A stretch of DNA of 64,000 nucleotides, from contig JANCRA010000169.1 in NCBI GenBank assembly GCA_024362935.1, forward strand, positions 1-64,000, in the 5' to 3' direction. Under the pieces are notes generated by a model. That model searched no databases. It saw nothing but the letters and a program-made list of their open reading frames with translations, and was not told the DNA's origin. This document shows, piece by piece, positions 1 to 12,695 of the stretch. The DNA is from Setophaga petechia. Lineage: Eukaryota; Chordata; Aves; Passeriformes; Parulidae. Both the position numbers and the translations under genes were made by a program. Every line of letters begins with the position of its first letter. The first letter of the stretch is position 1.

Positions 1-3000
1 AAAGCGAGAATGTCCTCGGCAGATGATACTTCCTCTGCTATGTTTGTCCTTTGCTTTTCATGTGAATCAAGTAATGTAACTATAGTAGCTCATAGAAGCA
101 AATTAGTGCTCTAAATTCTGCACTGCCTCTGGTTTGAGACCAGGAAAAGACATAAACTAATTAATTTCAGGTGAAATAGAGTTAGTCACTGCAACCTGTT
201 CCTTAAGGGTGCCTTGCAACAGATCGTCTTTCTTTGGACTCCTTTAGAAAAGCCATGGTCTGAAATTTCTTCATATATATCAGCTATGGCTAAGTCTGCT
301 ACCACAAGGTTCTGTAAAAAACAGTACATTTTTAAAGAGAGTTATTGAACTAAGTTTTCTGGAAGGTGCATGGATATTAATGTATTTGCTGGAGAAAGCA
401 TGAATTTTCTCAAAGTTTTCTTAATTTCTATACCAACAGTTCTGTAAGGCTTCCTTCCATAGTGTACAATTGAAAAACAGGATAGCAGTCATGTTTTGAT
501 GTGCATTGATCCAAAAATAGTTTAGGAAATATTTATCCAATTGAACTTCTGAAGTATCTACTGGCATAAGTACTTGGTGGAAAATATTCTGAAATGCTGG
601 AGAGTCAGGAGGATTTACCTGGTCTGAATATTTTTATCATGAGAATACATAGATGTCAATTCCAAAGCAACATGTACACAAAACCATTGTAAAATCACTC
701 ACTTCTCTTTAGATTCCACAAGACAAGGAATATGCCAGAGCTCTCATCTCATTTACGTTGAGATGAAAGCATTTAATAAATACATGAGAAAGAACTAACT
801 TTAAAAAACTCCAGGTATATATGAACACTTGTCCTAAAGCAAGTAGATTTTACAAATATACAAGGAAATGATAATTAAAGATTTTCCCAAGAGCCAAACT
901 TGTTTCTGACTTATGCTCCTTGGCTGAGAAATTCCCCAAACCCTGTCACTCTCCTTGCTGTGTTCACACACTGCAGAAATCACAGTGAACATGCTGCCAA
1001 AGCAGATTGTGGTGGTTTCTTTCCTCATCAAACTATAAAACTGTTGCATTTATCTGTACAAAAATGTTAGAGCTACTCGCAGACTCCTGAAGAAACAGCA
1101 CATTCCTCCAATTTTCTTTGAGCATCATTATGCCAGAACATATCAATATCTGACTTGGGCAAGCTGACACCCCCCACACCAGGGTAGAAATACAACTAAT
1201 GAGGCTTTAAAACAGAAAAGTTCTGATATTCAGTATATCTCCCATTATTTCTGTGGGTTAAACAACAAGTAGTGGCTTGCCCTGAGGAAAAGGCTAATGG
1301 CATAAGCGGCTCCTGCAAGATTTGTCTGCAGTTAAACTATTTTATTTTAGACACCAATGTTGAATTGTTTCATTTTATGTCAATAGAGTACTTGAAAATA
1401 CTGACATTTTAATAAAGTCTTCAATTTCTGCTGTTTATGAGGGCTATTAGATCTCTGGTGTGGCATGCTCAACTCTAAAGCCTCCTAAGATGAAGCTGTC
1501 ATTGCAGAGCAGACCATGGGGGTTTGTACATGGGAACAGAGCTGAAGACAGCTCTGCTCAGCTCTCTTTGCCCTGGAGTCCATAGCGTGGAGGTTCCTTG
1601 CTGAGTCTGGTGCTTACCAGGACTTTTCAGCTGGCAGCTGGTCTTGGTGGTGTGCAGAGTGGAAACTGACAGACTGATGCATGTGTGTGCCACTTTGAGA
1701 CCCTGCCTTGCAAGGCCAGCAGATGCTTTGAACCTCCAGCCTGTTGCAATAAATATTGCCTGATAACTGATTGATTAGCTGTCTGATAGCATCTTCTAAT
1801 GTACTTTCTGCCCTCTAGCATTTTTAAGAAGGTCCCTAAATGTAGCTTTACCTTTTCCCAGTATGGCTTTAAAATTACTTGCAGTGTTCTATGTTAGCAG
1901 AGCCTGATATTTCTACCTTCTGGTATAAGTCCCATGCCAAATTTGATCCACTGCAACACTGAGACATTTTGATGGTGTATTCTGTGCCTTGCAGGAGATG
2001 GAAAAAATTATTTGCCTCCCCTCTAGTTTCTGCAGGGTGATTGATAGCCTGATTAAACCAGACTGACTCCATTTGGTTACACAACTGAGGTTTTGCTACT
2101 GTGAAAAAAAATCCTGTTACAGTGCTTTGCAGTTAAAAAAAATCACGTGGATTTAGACAGAAATATCTGCCTCCATGGAGACAGAGCAATGTTCAGAGAG
2201 GACAAATGTTAGTTTTAGTTTGAATATTGCTTTCTACTTCCTGAAGTCCAGGATACCAAGGCCCTCAGATCACAGAGACCTACCACATCCTTTGTGGCAA
2301 TGGCAAAGGCAATACAGTTCAGGGAGCTAAGATCTTGTTCAGGTAGATATGAAACAAATCTGTAACTATTTTCAGCAAGGCTACATGCCATATCTGTCCT
2401 TATAAAAGGCCTATTGAAATGTATAATTGCCTACTTAAATAACAAAGTAATCACCTTTTGTTACTGAGTTTAGAATTTAAAGAGGTGGGTCTGTGTTTCA
2501 AGGGGTTTACATACGGATTGGGTTAATCAAAAGAATCATTATACCTAAATAAGTAACAAATACCAATTCATTGGAGACTTGAAGTTTAGTAAACATGTAG
2601 GGCAAATAACAGATCTCTGGGTAAATGAAAAAGAAACTTCTGCTAAATTTCTAGAACCTGCTCACTTCTTTTTGAATTTCACTTCCTTCACAGAATTGGG
2701 GAGTGCCTTTATATTTCTTTATGGTTTTCTATTTTAGTGTCACAGGATCTCTGTTTTTACCATTTCCTTTATGCATCCCAAGATTCATTGTAAAAGCAGT
2801 TTCACAAATAGCAGTTATTTTTACTTGCTAGCAAAAATCTTCCTAACTGTACCTTACTCCACATTGTACATAAAGTATTTATTTGTTATTGCCTAAGTGA
2901 TTGTATGAGTTTTACATCACTCCAGCAATTATGCCAAGCTGATGAGTGTCATATAAATAATCCAGCAATTGTTTTTGTATTGTGCCAGTGTATAAGGTCA

Positions 3001-4636
3001 CTGCCCTAAACACTGAGTCTTGATTTAACAAAGGTTATTTTTTTTAATAAGGCATACTAATCCTACTGTATTGGTAGCTCTGTCCCTCTTTTGAGTTGAG
3101 CTCTGCTATCCCACAAATTGGATGAAAATCTCATTAGTGGAGCTATAATGAGCTGGCAATGAAACCCCTTCAAGCCTGCATGCTTACAGCCATTTGCCTG
3201 TTTGTCTTTCTCTTCATCATGAACCTAAAATTGCCCATTAGGATTCCAGTGAAGAGCAAGCCTGACTGGAGCTGCAATGCTGACAGAGCCACCAAACAGG
3301 CAGAAATCTGTCAAACCCAAAAATGGGGGTAAGGTATTATTTATGGGGAGACTGCACCTGTGCACATGTTCATTCAGAAGTAAACAGTAGGGGACTGGGG
3401 GGAAGAGAAGAGGGAAAATAGAGATAGAATAGTGGGTTAGAATTACGGGAAAGAAATAAGAAATTTGTTTTATTAGAAGTTTTAAGCATGAGCCAGCAGC
3501 ATTTTATTGTACCTGAAACTAATCAGATATTAATGAAAGTAACTTCAAGCAAATTCTTGCTATAAATTGTTGTGAATGTCAGCATTAAGACCAGAATAGA
3601 GAGAGTCACAAGATGGTTAAGTAGATCCTTTGAATCAGAACTGTTCAAATCTGACTCCAACACAGAAGAAAGGAAGAAAAAGCAGAGAGAAAGTATTACC
3701 ATGTAAATGACAGATGCTTCTGCTGCCTTCCAGAGAGATGATGTTTTAAAAAGTCAACATCCAGGACATGGAATGCTTCAGAAAAACTGAAGTCCTGTTG
3801 TAATAGCCTTAAAGCTGCCAAGACTAAAAGGAGAGTGAGTAAAGTATTCTAAAAGCCCTGTCTGTCACAGGTGCAATGAAGTCACACACAGTCTCTACAA
3901 TTGACTATAAACACATTTAAGTGTACTGTAAATGGTCAGCAAATATTATAGAAAATCAAGTTACCAGTAAATCCTTAGAGAGACACAAGAAGCATTTGCA
4001 CTATTTAAAAACAAAACAAAATACCAAACAACAAAAAATCCCCAACAAACAAACAAACTAAAATCTCAAAACCCACACCATTGTGACAAACACTTGAAAC
4101 TGCAATCCAGTTACTAATTGAATGCAGAATTAGCCAGGCATGTAATATTAGTCAAAAATCTCACTGTCTTAATCTGTTTATCTGTAAGATTCAACCTTAA
4201 AGAATCTTTGTTGGAATATTCTGTTGTCTTAAATGAAAAACAAATGAAAAAAAAAACCTTCTCAAATTCAGGACTTTCAAATAAAAAGAGAAAATAGAAA
4301 ATACAAGGCATTTTAGAAAAGCTCTATCTAGGACTTAGCAACAAGAAAATGCTCATCAAATATAAATGGGAGACAAACCCAGGATGAAGTCCTTTCCAGA
4401 AAATCAAATATGTTCAATTAGATGTACAGTTTAGACTATGAAACTGCATGTCTTCATTTTCTTACTTTTTAGTTTTCATTTATAAAAGTGTTTCCTTCTT
4501 TGAAATAAAAAAAACCAAAGGATTTTTTACCCTTTTTTCAACTCTGCTCAAAATGGAGTCAAGAAAATCTGATAGGCACAGAGCTTTTAATGAATTCTAA
4601 CAATTAAACAATTAAACTTGCATTGCAGACAGATTT
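1..4636. other. Unique AT-rich DNA, no gene seen
   Basis: Ordinary AT-rich single-copy-looking sequence. The open frames here are 60-71 codons, have no family resemblance that I recognise, and lie in DNA with frequent stops in all frames. A short CAAA-rich stretch lies near 4040-4060. No RNA gene or repeat family was recognised. Confidence 0.6.
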
Positions 4637-4641
4637 CTAAG
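4637..4641. repeat. Left target-site duplication CTAAG of solo LTR
   Basis: CTAAG lies directly before the TG that opens the LTR, and the same five bases follow its closing CA at 6023-6027. A 5-bp duplication is usual for ERVL-type (class III) elements and some other retroviruses. Confidence 0.85.
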
Positions 4642-6022
4642 TGTCATGGTTTGACACTGGCACAATGCCAATGCCCCATGAAAAATATACTCCCCTGGTG
4701 TCTGCTGTGAGATGGTACCCAGGAATAAGCAAAACAGGCTCCTACTTAGGGAAAAAAGAAAAAAAAACTTTATTAACTAAAACTGCAAAAACTAAACCAT
4801 AAAGGAAAGAAAATAAACACAAGGAGAATGAAAACTATACAGAAACACTCCACCACTTCCTCCTCCCACCAAATTTCCAATACATTTACATTTCCCACAA
4901 ATATCCACACTCGGTCTGACACCACCCTTTAGACAATCGAATCTTCAGCTCATCAAGAAGTAGACGGAGTCCCTTTCCCGTACCAGGAACCTTTTTTCAC
5001 ACTCAGCAGCCGCCCGGGAAAAAAGAAAAGAAAGTCTTTCGCTGCTATCATGTGATTCCTTCCTTCCTTCCATGCAAAGAGATGCTCTCACCATCCCTTG
5101 CATGGGACAGAAGTGTGCTTCAGGGTAGATCTTTGGACCTTTTAAGGATGCCTCGTCTCATTCCAAGCAGAGCACAGTCTCATCTCTCATCTCTTGGGAC
5201 CTCTTGTCCCCCCCATACTTATTAACCCCCTGGGGCCGGGGGGTCTCCAAAATCCAAAAAACTGAACTCTCTTAGCTCTGAGTCTTCGCTTTCCCCCCTG
5301 AAATGCAGTCTCTGTATCACCAGGAGTCAGTTCTTGGTTTTTTTTTTACAACGAGAAAAGCGTTCAGGAAAAAACCCACTCCAATCTTTCCTCCATTCCT
5401 TCAACATCTTTCTCTTTGCCAGGCCTCTCACTGGTCTATTTCTTCCTTTATCCTCCACTCTTATCCTTCTCTAGGAAAGGGAGATGTTCTTGTAAAGTTT
5501 TCATTGTCCACAAAAGGGTTAAAAGTTCTCCTGAGCGGCCGGGCTGCCCACTGCCTCCTTCCCCCCCCTTTTCCTCCTTCTGGCCGTGCTGCCTGCCGCC
5601 GGGACATGATATCAGGTTTCAAGGTAACAAGCACAGGCTGCCTTCTCTCTCTGTCTCCCGGGGAAGGGGGGGGGGGGGAAGAAATACCTCTCCGTGCTCC
5701 TTCCATCCTTCCACCTTTGGGCCACCCTTGGGCCAGGCCAGGCCTCTCTCACGGCCGCGTGGCTTTCCCCTCCCCCGCCCAGCAGGAGACACCGGGCGGG
5801 GGAAGGTCCGACCTGCTCCCTCGCCGGAACCAAAAAAGGGCCGAGCCAGCAACTTCCCTGCTCTTTTAACCCCTTGGATTTTTTTTTTTTTGTGGTCTCA
5901 GAGGCGTATCCAAATGTCTCACTGGCCAGAACAGATGCCCATCTTAAAATCCGGACAGCCACTGGTTACCAAAACATAAAACAATATATCCCAGATGTCC
6001 CATTTCCGATCAAACCACGACA
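4642..6022 (-). mobile_element. Solo LTR of an endogenous retrovirus (avian ERVL-like), minus orientation
   Basis: The element is 1381 bp. It opens with TGTCATGGTTTG and closes with CAAACCACGACA, which are inverted copies of each other with one mismatch, as retroviral LTR ends should be. It is flanked by perfect CTAAG duplications, so it is a solo LTR left by recombination between the two LTRs of a provirus. No gag, pol or env adjoins it. Minus orientation is inferred from TTTATT at 4769-4774, which reads AATAAA on the minus strand about 130 bp from the 3' end. The interior is pyrimidine-rich on the plus strand and far richer in GC and CpG than its surroundings, with a run of 13 G at 5666-5678 and 13 T near 5880. 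The overlapping open frames on both strands (about 5303-6026) are compositional artefacts. The ERVL class is inferred from duplication length and end sequence. The solo-LTR call itself is strong. Confidence 0.88.
4769..4774 (-). promoter_or_regulatory. LTR polyadenylation signal AATAAA (minus strand)
   Basis: TTTATT on the plus strand reads AATAAA on the minus strand, about 130 bp before the LTR 3' end at 4642. This is the expected place for the R/U5 polyadenylation signal and supports the minus orientation. Activity today is unknown. Confidence 0.5.
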
Positions 6023-6027
6023 CTAAG
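6023..6027. repeat. Right target-site duplication CTAAG of solo LTR
   Basis: Perfect copy of the five bases at 4637-4641, immediately after the terminal CA of the LTR. It fixes the right boundary of the insertion. Confidence 0.85.
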
Positions 6028-8599
6028 ATTTTTATGTTCCTAATCAAGTTTACCAAAATTTTAAAATGGTGAAAGGTACAAGTTAAAACACGGCTAACAT
6101 TAAGCACCAAGAAAAGAAACATGGTGATGTATCAAATCAAAGAAGGTCAATGTGATGACAGCTATAAAGAACTTGGGGTGGGATTCATTGTACTCAAAAT
6201 TGACTATGTAAGAGTTAGAAATATAAACTAAGCTATTCAGGCAGACTTCTGTGGTCAGTAAGGAGAGAGGAAATTCCAGGGAGAGATTCATGTAACTATG
6301 ATGCAGAGCACCAGTCTACTGTCCACAGAGGGAGCCTAGATGACAAGCATAAACTCTGATAAAATACTGTAGAACATTAAAATGTTTGACTGAGTTTGTT
6401 TCTGCCCCCCAGCCATCTGCCCAAATTTCTGCAAAATATTTCTGCCCTTAAGAAACATCTCATCTGCATATTAACCAGCTCCTGAAGTGCTGCAGCCTTT
6501 AAACCTGTGCAGGACTCAGTAGAGGATCAGTAGTAAATCTGTGTGTGGATCAGGGGTTCTGGCTGGCCTTAGGTTGGCTATTCATAGCATAGATGGAAAG
6601 CAGATTTTCCTTCTGCTGTTGAGTTTTTAAACATTGTTTCTCTTCTATCAGAGCCCTCAAGGTAGACAACAGTTTTCAGACAACTGAAGTTAATAACATC
6701 AATAACATCCTGCTTGATATTGCTGTATCCTACTTACTATGCTAAGCATAAACCATTACTTATTATGTGTAAAACCTGTTAGATGGAAAAAGAATTAATG
6801 TTCAGCAATATAGAGGAAACGTTTTGATTTGCACCATGGACATTGGAGACTCATTATAACTTAGTGAGTTCTGAATGTGAGTAAAAAGGCAAAAGAAGAA
6901 AATCACGACTTGAAGACCAAAAAGCTGTGTTTCAAGATGTGTTGGTTTGGGGTTTTTTCTCACTTAATTATTTATAATAACACTGCATGGAATATGTTCA
7001 GGAAAAAATAATGAAGTTTTAATAAAAGGAGATTTTACTGCAGCACCTCACTTCTACATATTACTTAAATTGAAAAAGATGATAGAAAGTTTTTTAATTA
7101 CAGCTCATACATATCAATGGTTATAAAATAACTGCTTTCTTTGCTGCAAGTTTTGTCAACCATAAAATAATGATTCAGTGAATGTTGGATCCATATTGAT
7201 TCCTCACTGCAGGGCCCAGAAAGGATGTCTGCAGCTTATACCATTTTATGCTACTGTACTGGGTAATTTGTGTCACAGAAGGCTCATAGTCAGCTGCTTT
7301 ATGCCATCCTGTGCTCTCATCCAGGTGTGTTTGTGCCTCAGTGGATGTGAACAGCTTTAACTCTATCTGCAGTACCTAACAGCAGGTAGGAAGATACAGA
7401 ACAATGACCAACTGTATAATTTTTTTCTAGATGAAATAATTTCTTCTCAAGTTGTATAAGAGACAGAACCATCTGATAATGATGTTGGAGAAGAGAAATG
7501 AGAACAGTAGCCACAATTGATTGAATACAGTGTACTGTTCTGATCACTGCTTGTGTTATACAGAATTCACTCTGGCAACGGCATAGGCTATGTGCTGGCA
7601 CTGAAACTGCTCTAGAAGATACAAACTGAAGGATCTGAGTGCTATGAGACAAAATAGGAAAAAACAGGAACAGGGACAAGAGGTCACATTTGATTTCCCA
7701 TGCTGTGCTCTACACTAACTTTGCCACATCTCAGCTCCATGTGCCAGATTCTGTCTGTGCAAGACCAGACCAACTGCTGAAGTCCATCCCATTTTTCTGT
7801 CTATAAAGAAGCGTATTGTCCCTCCTGTGAAACAAAGATTAATATTGCTTTTCATTGGAAGCTCTTTATTAGTTGTTTACTAGAATTGTGGCATGTGACA
7901 ACATATGCCCAGTGGGCAAATGAGTTTCACCACTGTGACAGCAACAGCGCACCACTGTCAAACCCAAAGGATTAAGCAGCAGTTTGTTAGTGCTTTTTAT
8001 TTACCATTTACAGTCCTTTTCATAGACTTTTTTTTAAAACTATTCTAAGTAGCTCTAAAATCAGAAATGTTTTTGTTTTTTTAAGTAACTAATATTCCAA
8101 GCAACTCATTCCACCTTGTCCTGGCTCACTCCACCTCTTCTGTCACTATTCTTGTACTGTATGAAGTTCCATTCAGCTTTACACCCTTAACTCGCAGATT
8201 GTGTTTCAGGGCAGTAGCTTTTGCCAACAGAGAACAGATAGCAATTTTTGCTTTTTTTGCTTTTTTTTGTATGGAAGTTCTTACCTTTGAACACTATGCT
8301 GCAGAACTTGCAATTACTGCTCTGGGATTATGTGATTACTTTATCCTTGTAATACTATCTTGTTTATCCTCTAGTTTCCTGGAAAAATAAAATTGCCAAC
8401 TTTTTTTTGTTATTATTTTTCTTATCACATTCTAATGTGCTGATGTAATTGTTTATAAATTGGCAATTGGTTTCACCTCCAGCTAAACCCCAAGATCTTT
8501 AAAAAAAATGTCAGAGATGTTAGGGAAAGAAACAGCCACATTTCCAGGAACTCTAGTATCTAGTATCTGATGGAAATTTTTCATATATAGTTATGTATT
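6028..8599. other. Unique AT-rich DNA, no gene seen
   Basis: No repeat family, RNA gene or convincing exon was recognised. The 113-codon minus-strand frame at 7338-7679 shows no familiar motif and lies in low-complexity, stop-poor DNA. Confidence 0.55.
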
Positions 8600-11560
8600 G
8601 TTCAAGTTTTTAAGAGGTTGCCCAGGGATTTTAGGATGAGCCATAGAAGTCGTAAAAATCATTACTCCTCTGATGATTCTCCTTCCTGTCCTTTTCAGTG
8701 CTCTCGTAAAGGCTCATATTCAAAGTGGTAGTGATGAAATATTGGAATTTTACTTCCCTTTCTGTCATATGTTAAGCTGATGGGCAGGCAGTGTTGTTAA
8801 TAGTGATGATGATCTTGAAGTCTCTGGAATCTGTTTTTCTGCCTTTTACTGATCTATCCAGATACAAGATCCCAAAGGTTCTTCCCTTTTTTCTTTCATC
8901 TGCCAGTAGATCAGGCTTCTGATCTCATTGTTTGTGATGTCTAGGAGAGGAATATTGGCCACACAGATCATAGTGAAGGGCAATGCTGATGCTATCAGTG
9001 GTTTACACATTGTGCCAAATGTATTATGGCATTATGTTTTATAGCCTTTCACGTGTGTTATCCCTCCTCCTTTTGTGTGTCAAGAAGCAGTGTGAAACTG
9101 CAGCCAGGACTGCAGTGAATGATTTTAGCTGAGCTATCTTACCCAGAAGAGCCTTTATTGACATTTTAATGTCTCTTCACACATTTCCTATATCAGGGCC
9201 TTCTGCCTCTAAAACTGATTTTCTTTCCACGATTGGATTTCTTCCCTGTGTTTCCACAATTACTCCCTTAGCCGATAACTTTAAAGCTTGTCTAAGAAAC
9301 AATTCTCTAGACAGAAGTTTTTCAGACTTCTTCCAGCCTTCCTTCTAGGTATATTTGATATCTCAGTGTCTGGTTTTAGATGTAATACTCTTTATGGAGT
9401 AAGTAATTTTTTTGGTTATTCTTCCAATGGCCTCAGTTCTACTATAAGTACCTTCAACATATATTCAAAACGGGGCATGGCACTAGTTCTCTTGAAGAGA
9501 GGCTTCTCTTGAAGAGAGGTTTCTGCTTATTTTGTGTTTAAGGAGGGAGTTTTCTCTGAGGCATAATGGTTCAATGGCTTCTTCTGTAATAAAAGTAAAA
9601 AATTTGTTGCAACTTTTTTGAGCTTTGTGATTTCTGGAAAGACTCAGTGATCTTCATGAGGTTAAGATAATTTTACCTGACTTAGTAATCATCTAAGATT
9701 ATTTATATGTGGGGTGGTTATTAATAATGTTTTGCAAGATGCATTGAATTTCCATTCAAGTTTTCCTTTGAAGGCTGAATAATGACAAGTTGTAAGTTAT
9801 GAAAATTGGGATAATAACAAGTTCCTCCAGAAACTTCCCAAGGGATTATGGACTGGGTATAAGCTGTAATCTTGGAGGGGTAGATCTCTGTCTTCAAGAG
9901 AGTTTTACGTAAATTTTCAAGAGTCCTGTTATTGTAGTGCTATACATTCTTAATGTTTTCTTTATTCATTATGAGGGGCAAAATCAAAGATCTCACAGTC
10001 TTTCTATATTCAGATTTTCTGGTTTTGGCAGTCTTTATACTCTACATGTCAATCAGAAACCAATCCCCAAAAGTACTACTATTTCTGTTTGCATCCTTTT
10101 AAATCCCATGTGAAAATTGCATTGGTAACCACACTGGATTAGATTTTTGTCTGATATGATGAATGTCAACAGTTTGCAAATAGTTGAGAGATGTGATTAT
10201 TTAGGAGTTCTGAACTGCTTGATGGCCAGTGCTTTTGTTTTCCATCATCAACGCTGCTCTGATGTGCATCAAAATGATTATTCCTGAGACAACTCACTGG
10301 AATTTTGAGTTGATCATGGTGCAAAAATACAAGATACTGAAGCCAAAATTATGGACAACATCTGGTCCTGCCATATTTTTTCTTGAGGGATCTTTTGACT
10401 GCTTCTGCTGCTGATTTTAGTTTTATTTTTTGTCAAATCTCTGTTCCTGGATCTTTAATCCACCGGGTACTTCTTTTCTGTTTAATAAGGTTGGTTGGAA
10501 TTTTGTTGCACAACTTTATGGACTTTGGAAAGTTTCTAGAGATTCCTGCTAATAAATTTTTTTGTTTTAAGTTGAAAGGTCTTTCAGTCTACGTGACTTA
10601 CATTTTTGTATCTTTTAGTCTGCAGGTGAGGAGGGCATGGTTCTCTTGCTCAGTGCTGGACAATTGGTAAATATTAATAATAAACTGAGTATAACAAATT
10701 AACAGAGGGAATTTTTTTTATGTACTTGAGCATTTATAAATAGCATGGCTACTGAAACTGTGACTGACTTTGTTCACTGGAAATGTGTAATTTTTTGTTA
10801 GTGGTTTTCCTCTTTCTCCAGATATTTCCTTCATCTTACCTGAACTTACCTTTGAGTGATTTTATTTTGGTGTTTGTTTCTTTCTTCATTCTTCTTCAGA
10901 TACTGTTCTGTAGAAATACTATTTCCTGGACTCCATTTGTTGAAGAAGATATGCTCTTGGGTGTAATCCACAGGCTGCAAGTTTGGCCATCTCACCCGTT
11001 TTACACAGGAATTGAATAAGAAAGGTTAAAGGATTAAAACTTCAGATATGAAGAACAAATACCTATTGATATCTCTGGAGTCTTTCGGACAGCTGGGGTA
11101 AAGTCAGTATAGTGTTCATTTATTCAGAGAGAGAGAAGCCTCAGAACTTTGTGACTCATGGTAGCAAAAAGCAAGTGACAAAAAAGATGGTATTAATGTC
11201 TGATTTGATCAGTAATGTTTGTGACACCTGGATCACGTCTATAAGATTAGCTATCATTACAACTAGATACATCTCTTCCTCATTCATTTCAATATTCTGC
11301 TTGGAAAGACTTGAAATATGGATGGGAAGAAATTATATGTCACAGGAAAGGGATCACCATTACCTTTCAAAATGAGCATGGCCAAGTAGCAAAGGTAAAA
11401 GCTGCAGTGATTATTTGCCAAATATATTTTAATTGGCAGTAAACTAAATTTACTTTCACCAAGTCCAGTCCTATTTTGCCCATGACAATAAGTGGTATGT
11501 GATCTTCTTGTCTTTATCTCATCCCACACTCCTTCTCATCCTATTTTCTTCCCATGATAC
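8600..11560 (-). other. Strand-asymmetric A-rich (minus) region, possible decayed coding insertion
   Basis: The plus strand is markedly T-rich here, so the minus strand is A-rich, as is common in retroviral RNAs and some retrocopies. Reading the minus strand gives several open stretches in different frames: about 61 codons at 9031-8849, about 72 codons at 9939-9724 with a further open run beyond one stop, and two runs separated by a single TGA between about 10570 and 10370. None matches a protein family that I can name. No LTR pair, duplication or poly(A) tail bounds the region. Runs of this length are also expected by chance when one strand is poor in T, because all stop codons begin with T. 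The call is therefore weak, and unique intergenic DNA is the main alternative. Confidence 0.2.
9487..9520. repeat. 17-bp tandem duplication (two copies)
   Basis: The 17-base unit TTCTCTTGAAGAGAGGC at 9487-9503 is followed directly by a copy differing only in the last base (9504-9520). Each unit contains a near-palindromic CTCTTGAAGAG core. Confidence 0.8.
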
Positions 11561-12634
11561 ACTGTGTCCTAACTGTTAGCCAAGGTTAAGTGACCACATT
11601 TCATCATAGTCTGGTTTCTTTTCCTTTTCACTGAGGCTCCTGCCATAGGTGCATTTTTCCATTCATATTTGGTGAGTGTGGTTTTTAAGAGAATCCCCTG
11701 ACCAGGCCCAGGGTTGACGTTGCAGGGAGGTATCAAAGCACAAAGGCTGGATCTCCTGTGGAGGAAGCCATCTAGGCAAAGTTATAACAAGGACTGCTCC
11801 TGCTCCAGCCACTAAGGGGTATTCTGGCCAGGGAAGGCTGGAGCTGGCTCATCCTGAAACACAACATGAACACAACTGATCCTGACAAAAGCCCTTCTTT
11901 TGTAGTTCCAGTCCTCTAGTATTCCCTGGTAATGTAGACAATACCAATGATCTCCTTGAAGATTACTTGCATTAAAGCTAAAGAACATATCCATGTTAAA
12001 TAAAGGACAAGATGGATTTGTTTTGGTGTTTCATAATTTCTGGCTGTATCTACAGTGCTGTAGAAACTGTCCCTGACCTACAGAACAAAAGGAAAAAAAA
12101 TATATCCCCCACTGACCTAGGTCCACTGCCCCAGATGTGATATGCAATGCTTCCTCCAGATATTTTCAGGTCATGGGCACCCTCTCAAATGCACTTTAAA
12201 ATATAATTTTATTTTATTTTCAGTTTGAAGTTCTGCCATGGCCTACGACATGGTGGTTTATAGTGTCATGCTGCAGATGTGATACATGCTATGGGGAATG
12301 ACAAGACATGAAGGTGTAGATATACTTGTAGGTATGAAGTTCACAGTCACATGACTTCAACACAGTTTCCTTTCATCTTAGAGCAAAAACACACAAGGCC
12401 ACATCTGAGTTTCACCCCAGAGGGAAATAATTGTCAGGAAAGTGCCAAAGAGCAGTTCAGAGTGCATGTAGTTTGGACCTGAGAGAAATAGATGACTTGA
12501 GAGAAGCAGATTCACCTTCTGCTGAAGATCAGACGACTCCCCAAGAGGAGAGTATGTAGTTTCTACCAAGACAACAAATGTTGCTGGCTATGCAACATAT
12601 ATAGTTTAGTTTTAGGTAGCCCTCTGAGGAGCAG
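11561..12634. other. Unique AT-rich DNA, no gene seen
   Basis: No recognisable gene or repeat. The short minus-strand frames near 11812-11994 and 12378-12569 show no supporting motif or splice context. Confidence 0.5.
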
Positions 12635-12695
12635 ACAGTTGGACTCAGTGGTCCTTATAGATCCCTTCAACTCAAGATATTTTGTGATTCTATGC
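12635..12695 (+). mobile_element. CR1 LINE 3' tail fragment
   Basis: The text runs from CAGTTGGACTCAGTGG through TCCCTTCAACTC to GTGATTCTATG. This is the hallmark end of avian CR1, in which a 'ttggactcgatgatcc...cccttccaactc' segment precedes a terminal ATTCTATG-type repeat. Only about 60 bp are recognisable, so this is a heavily 5'-truncated and diverged copy in plus orientation. Confidence 0.75.

Noticed and set aside
5303..6026. Several overlapping open frames of 110-188 codons
   Set aside because: They lie inside the solo LTR, on both strands and in several frames, and are due to GC-rich low-complexity DNA.
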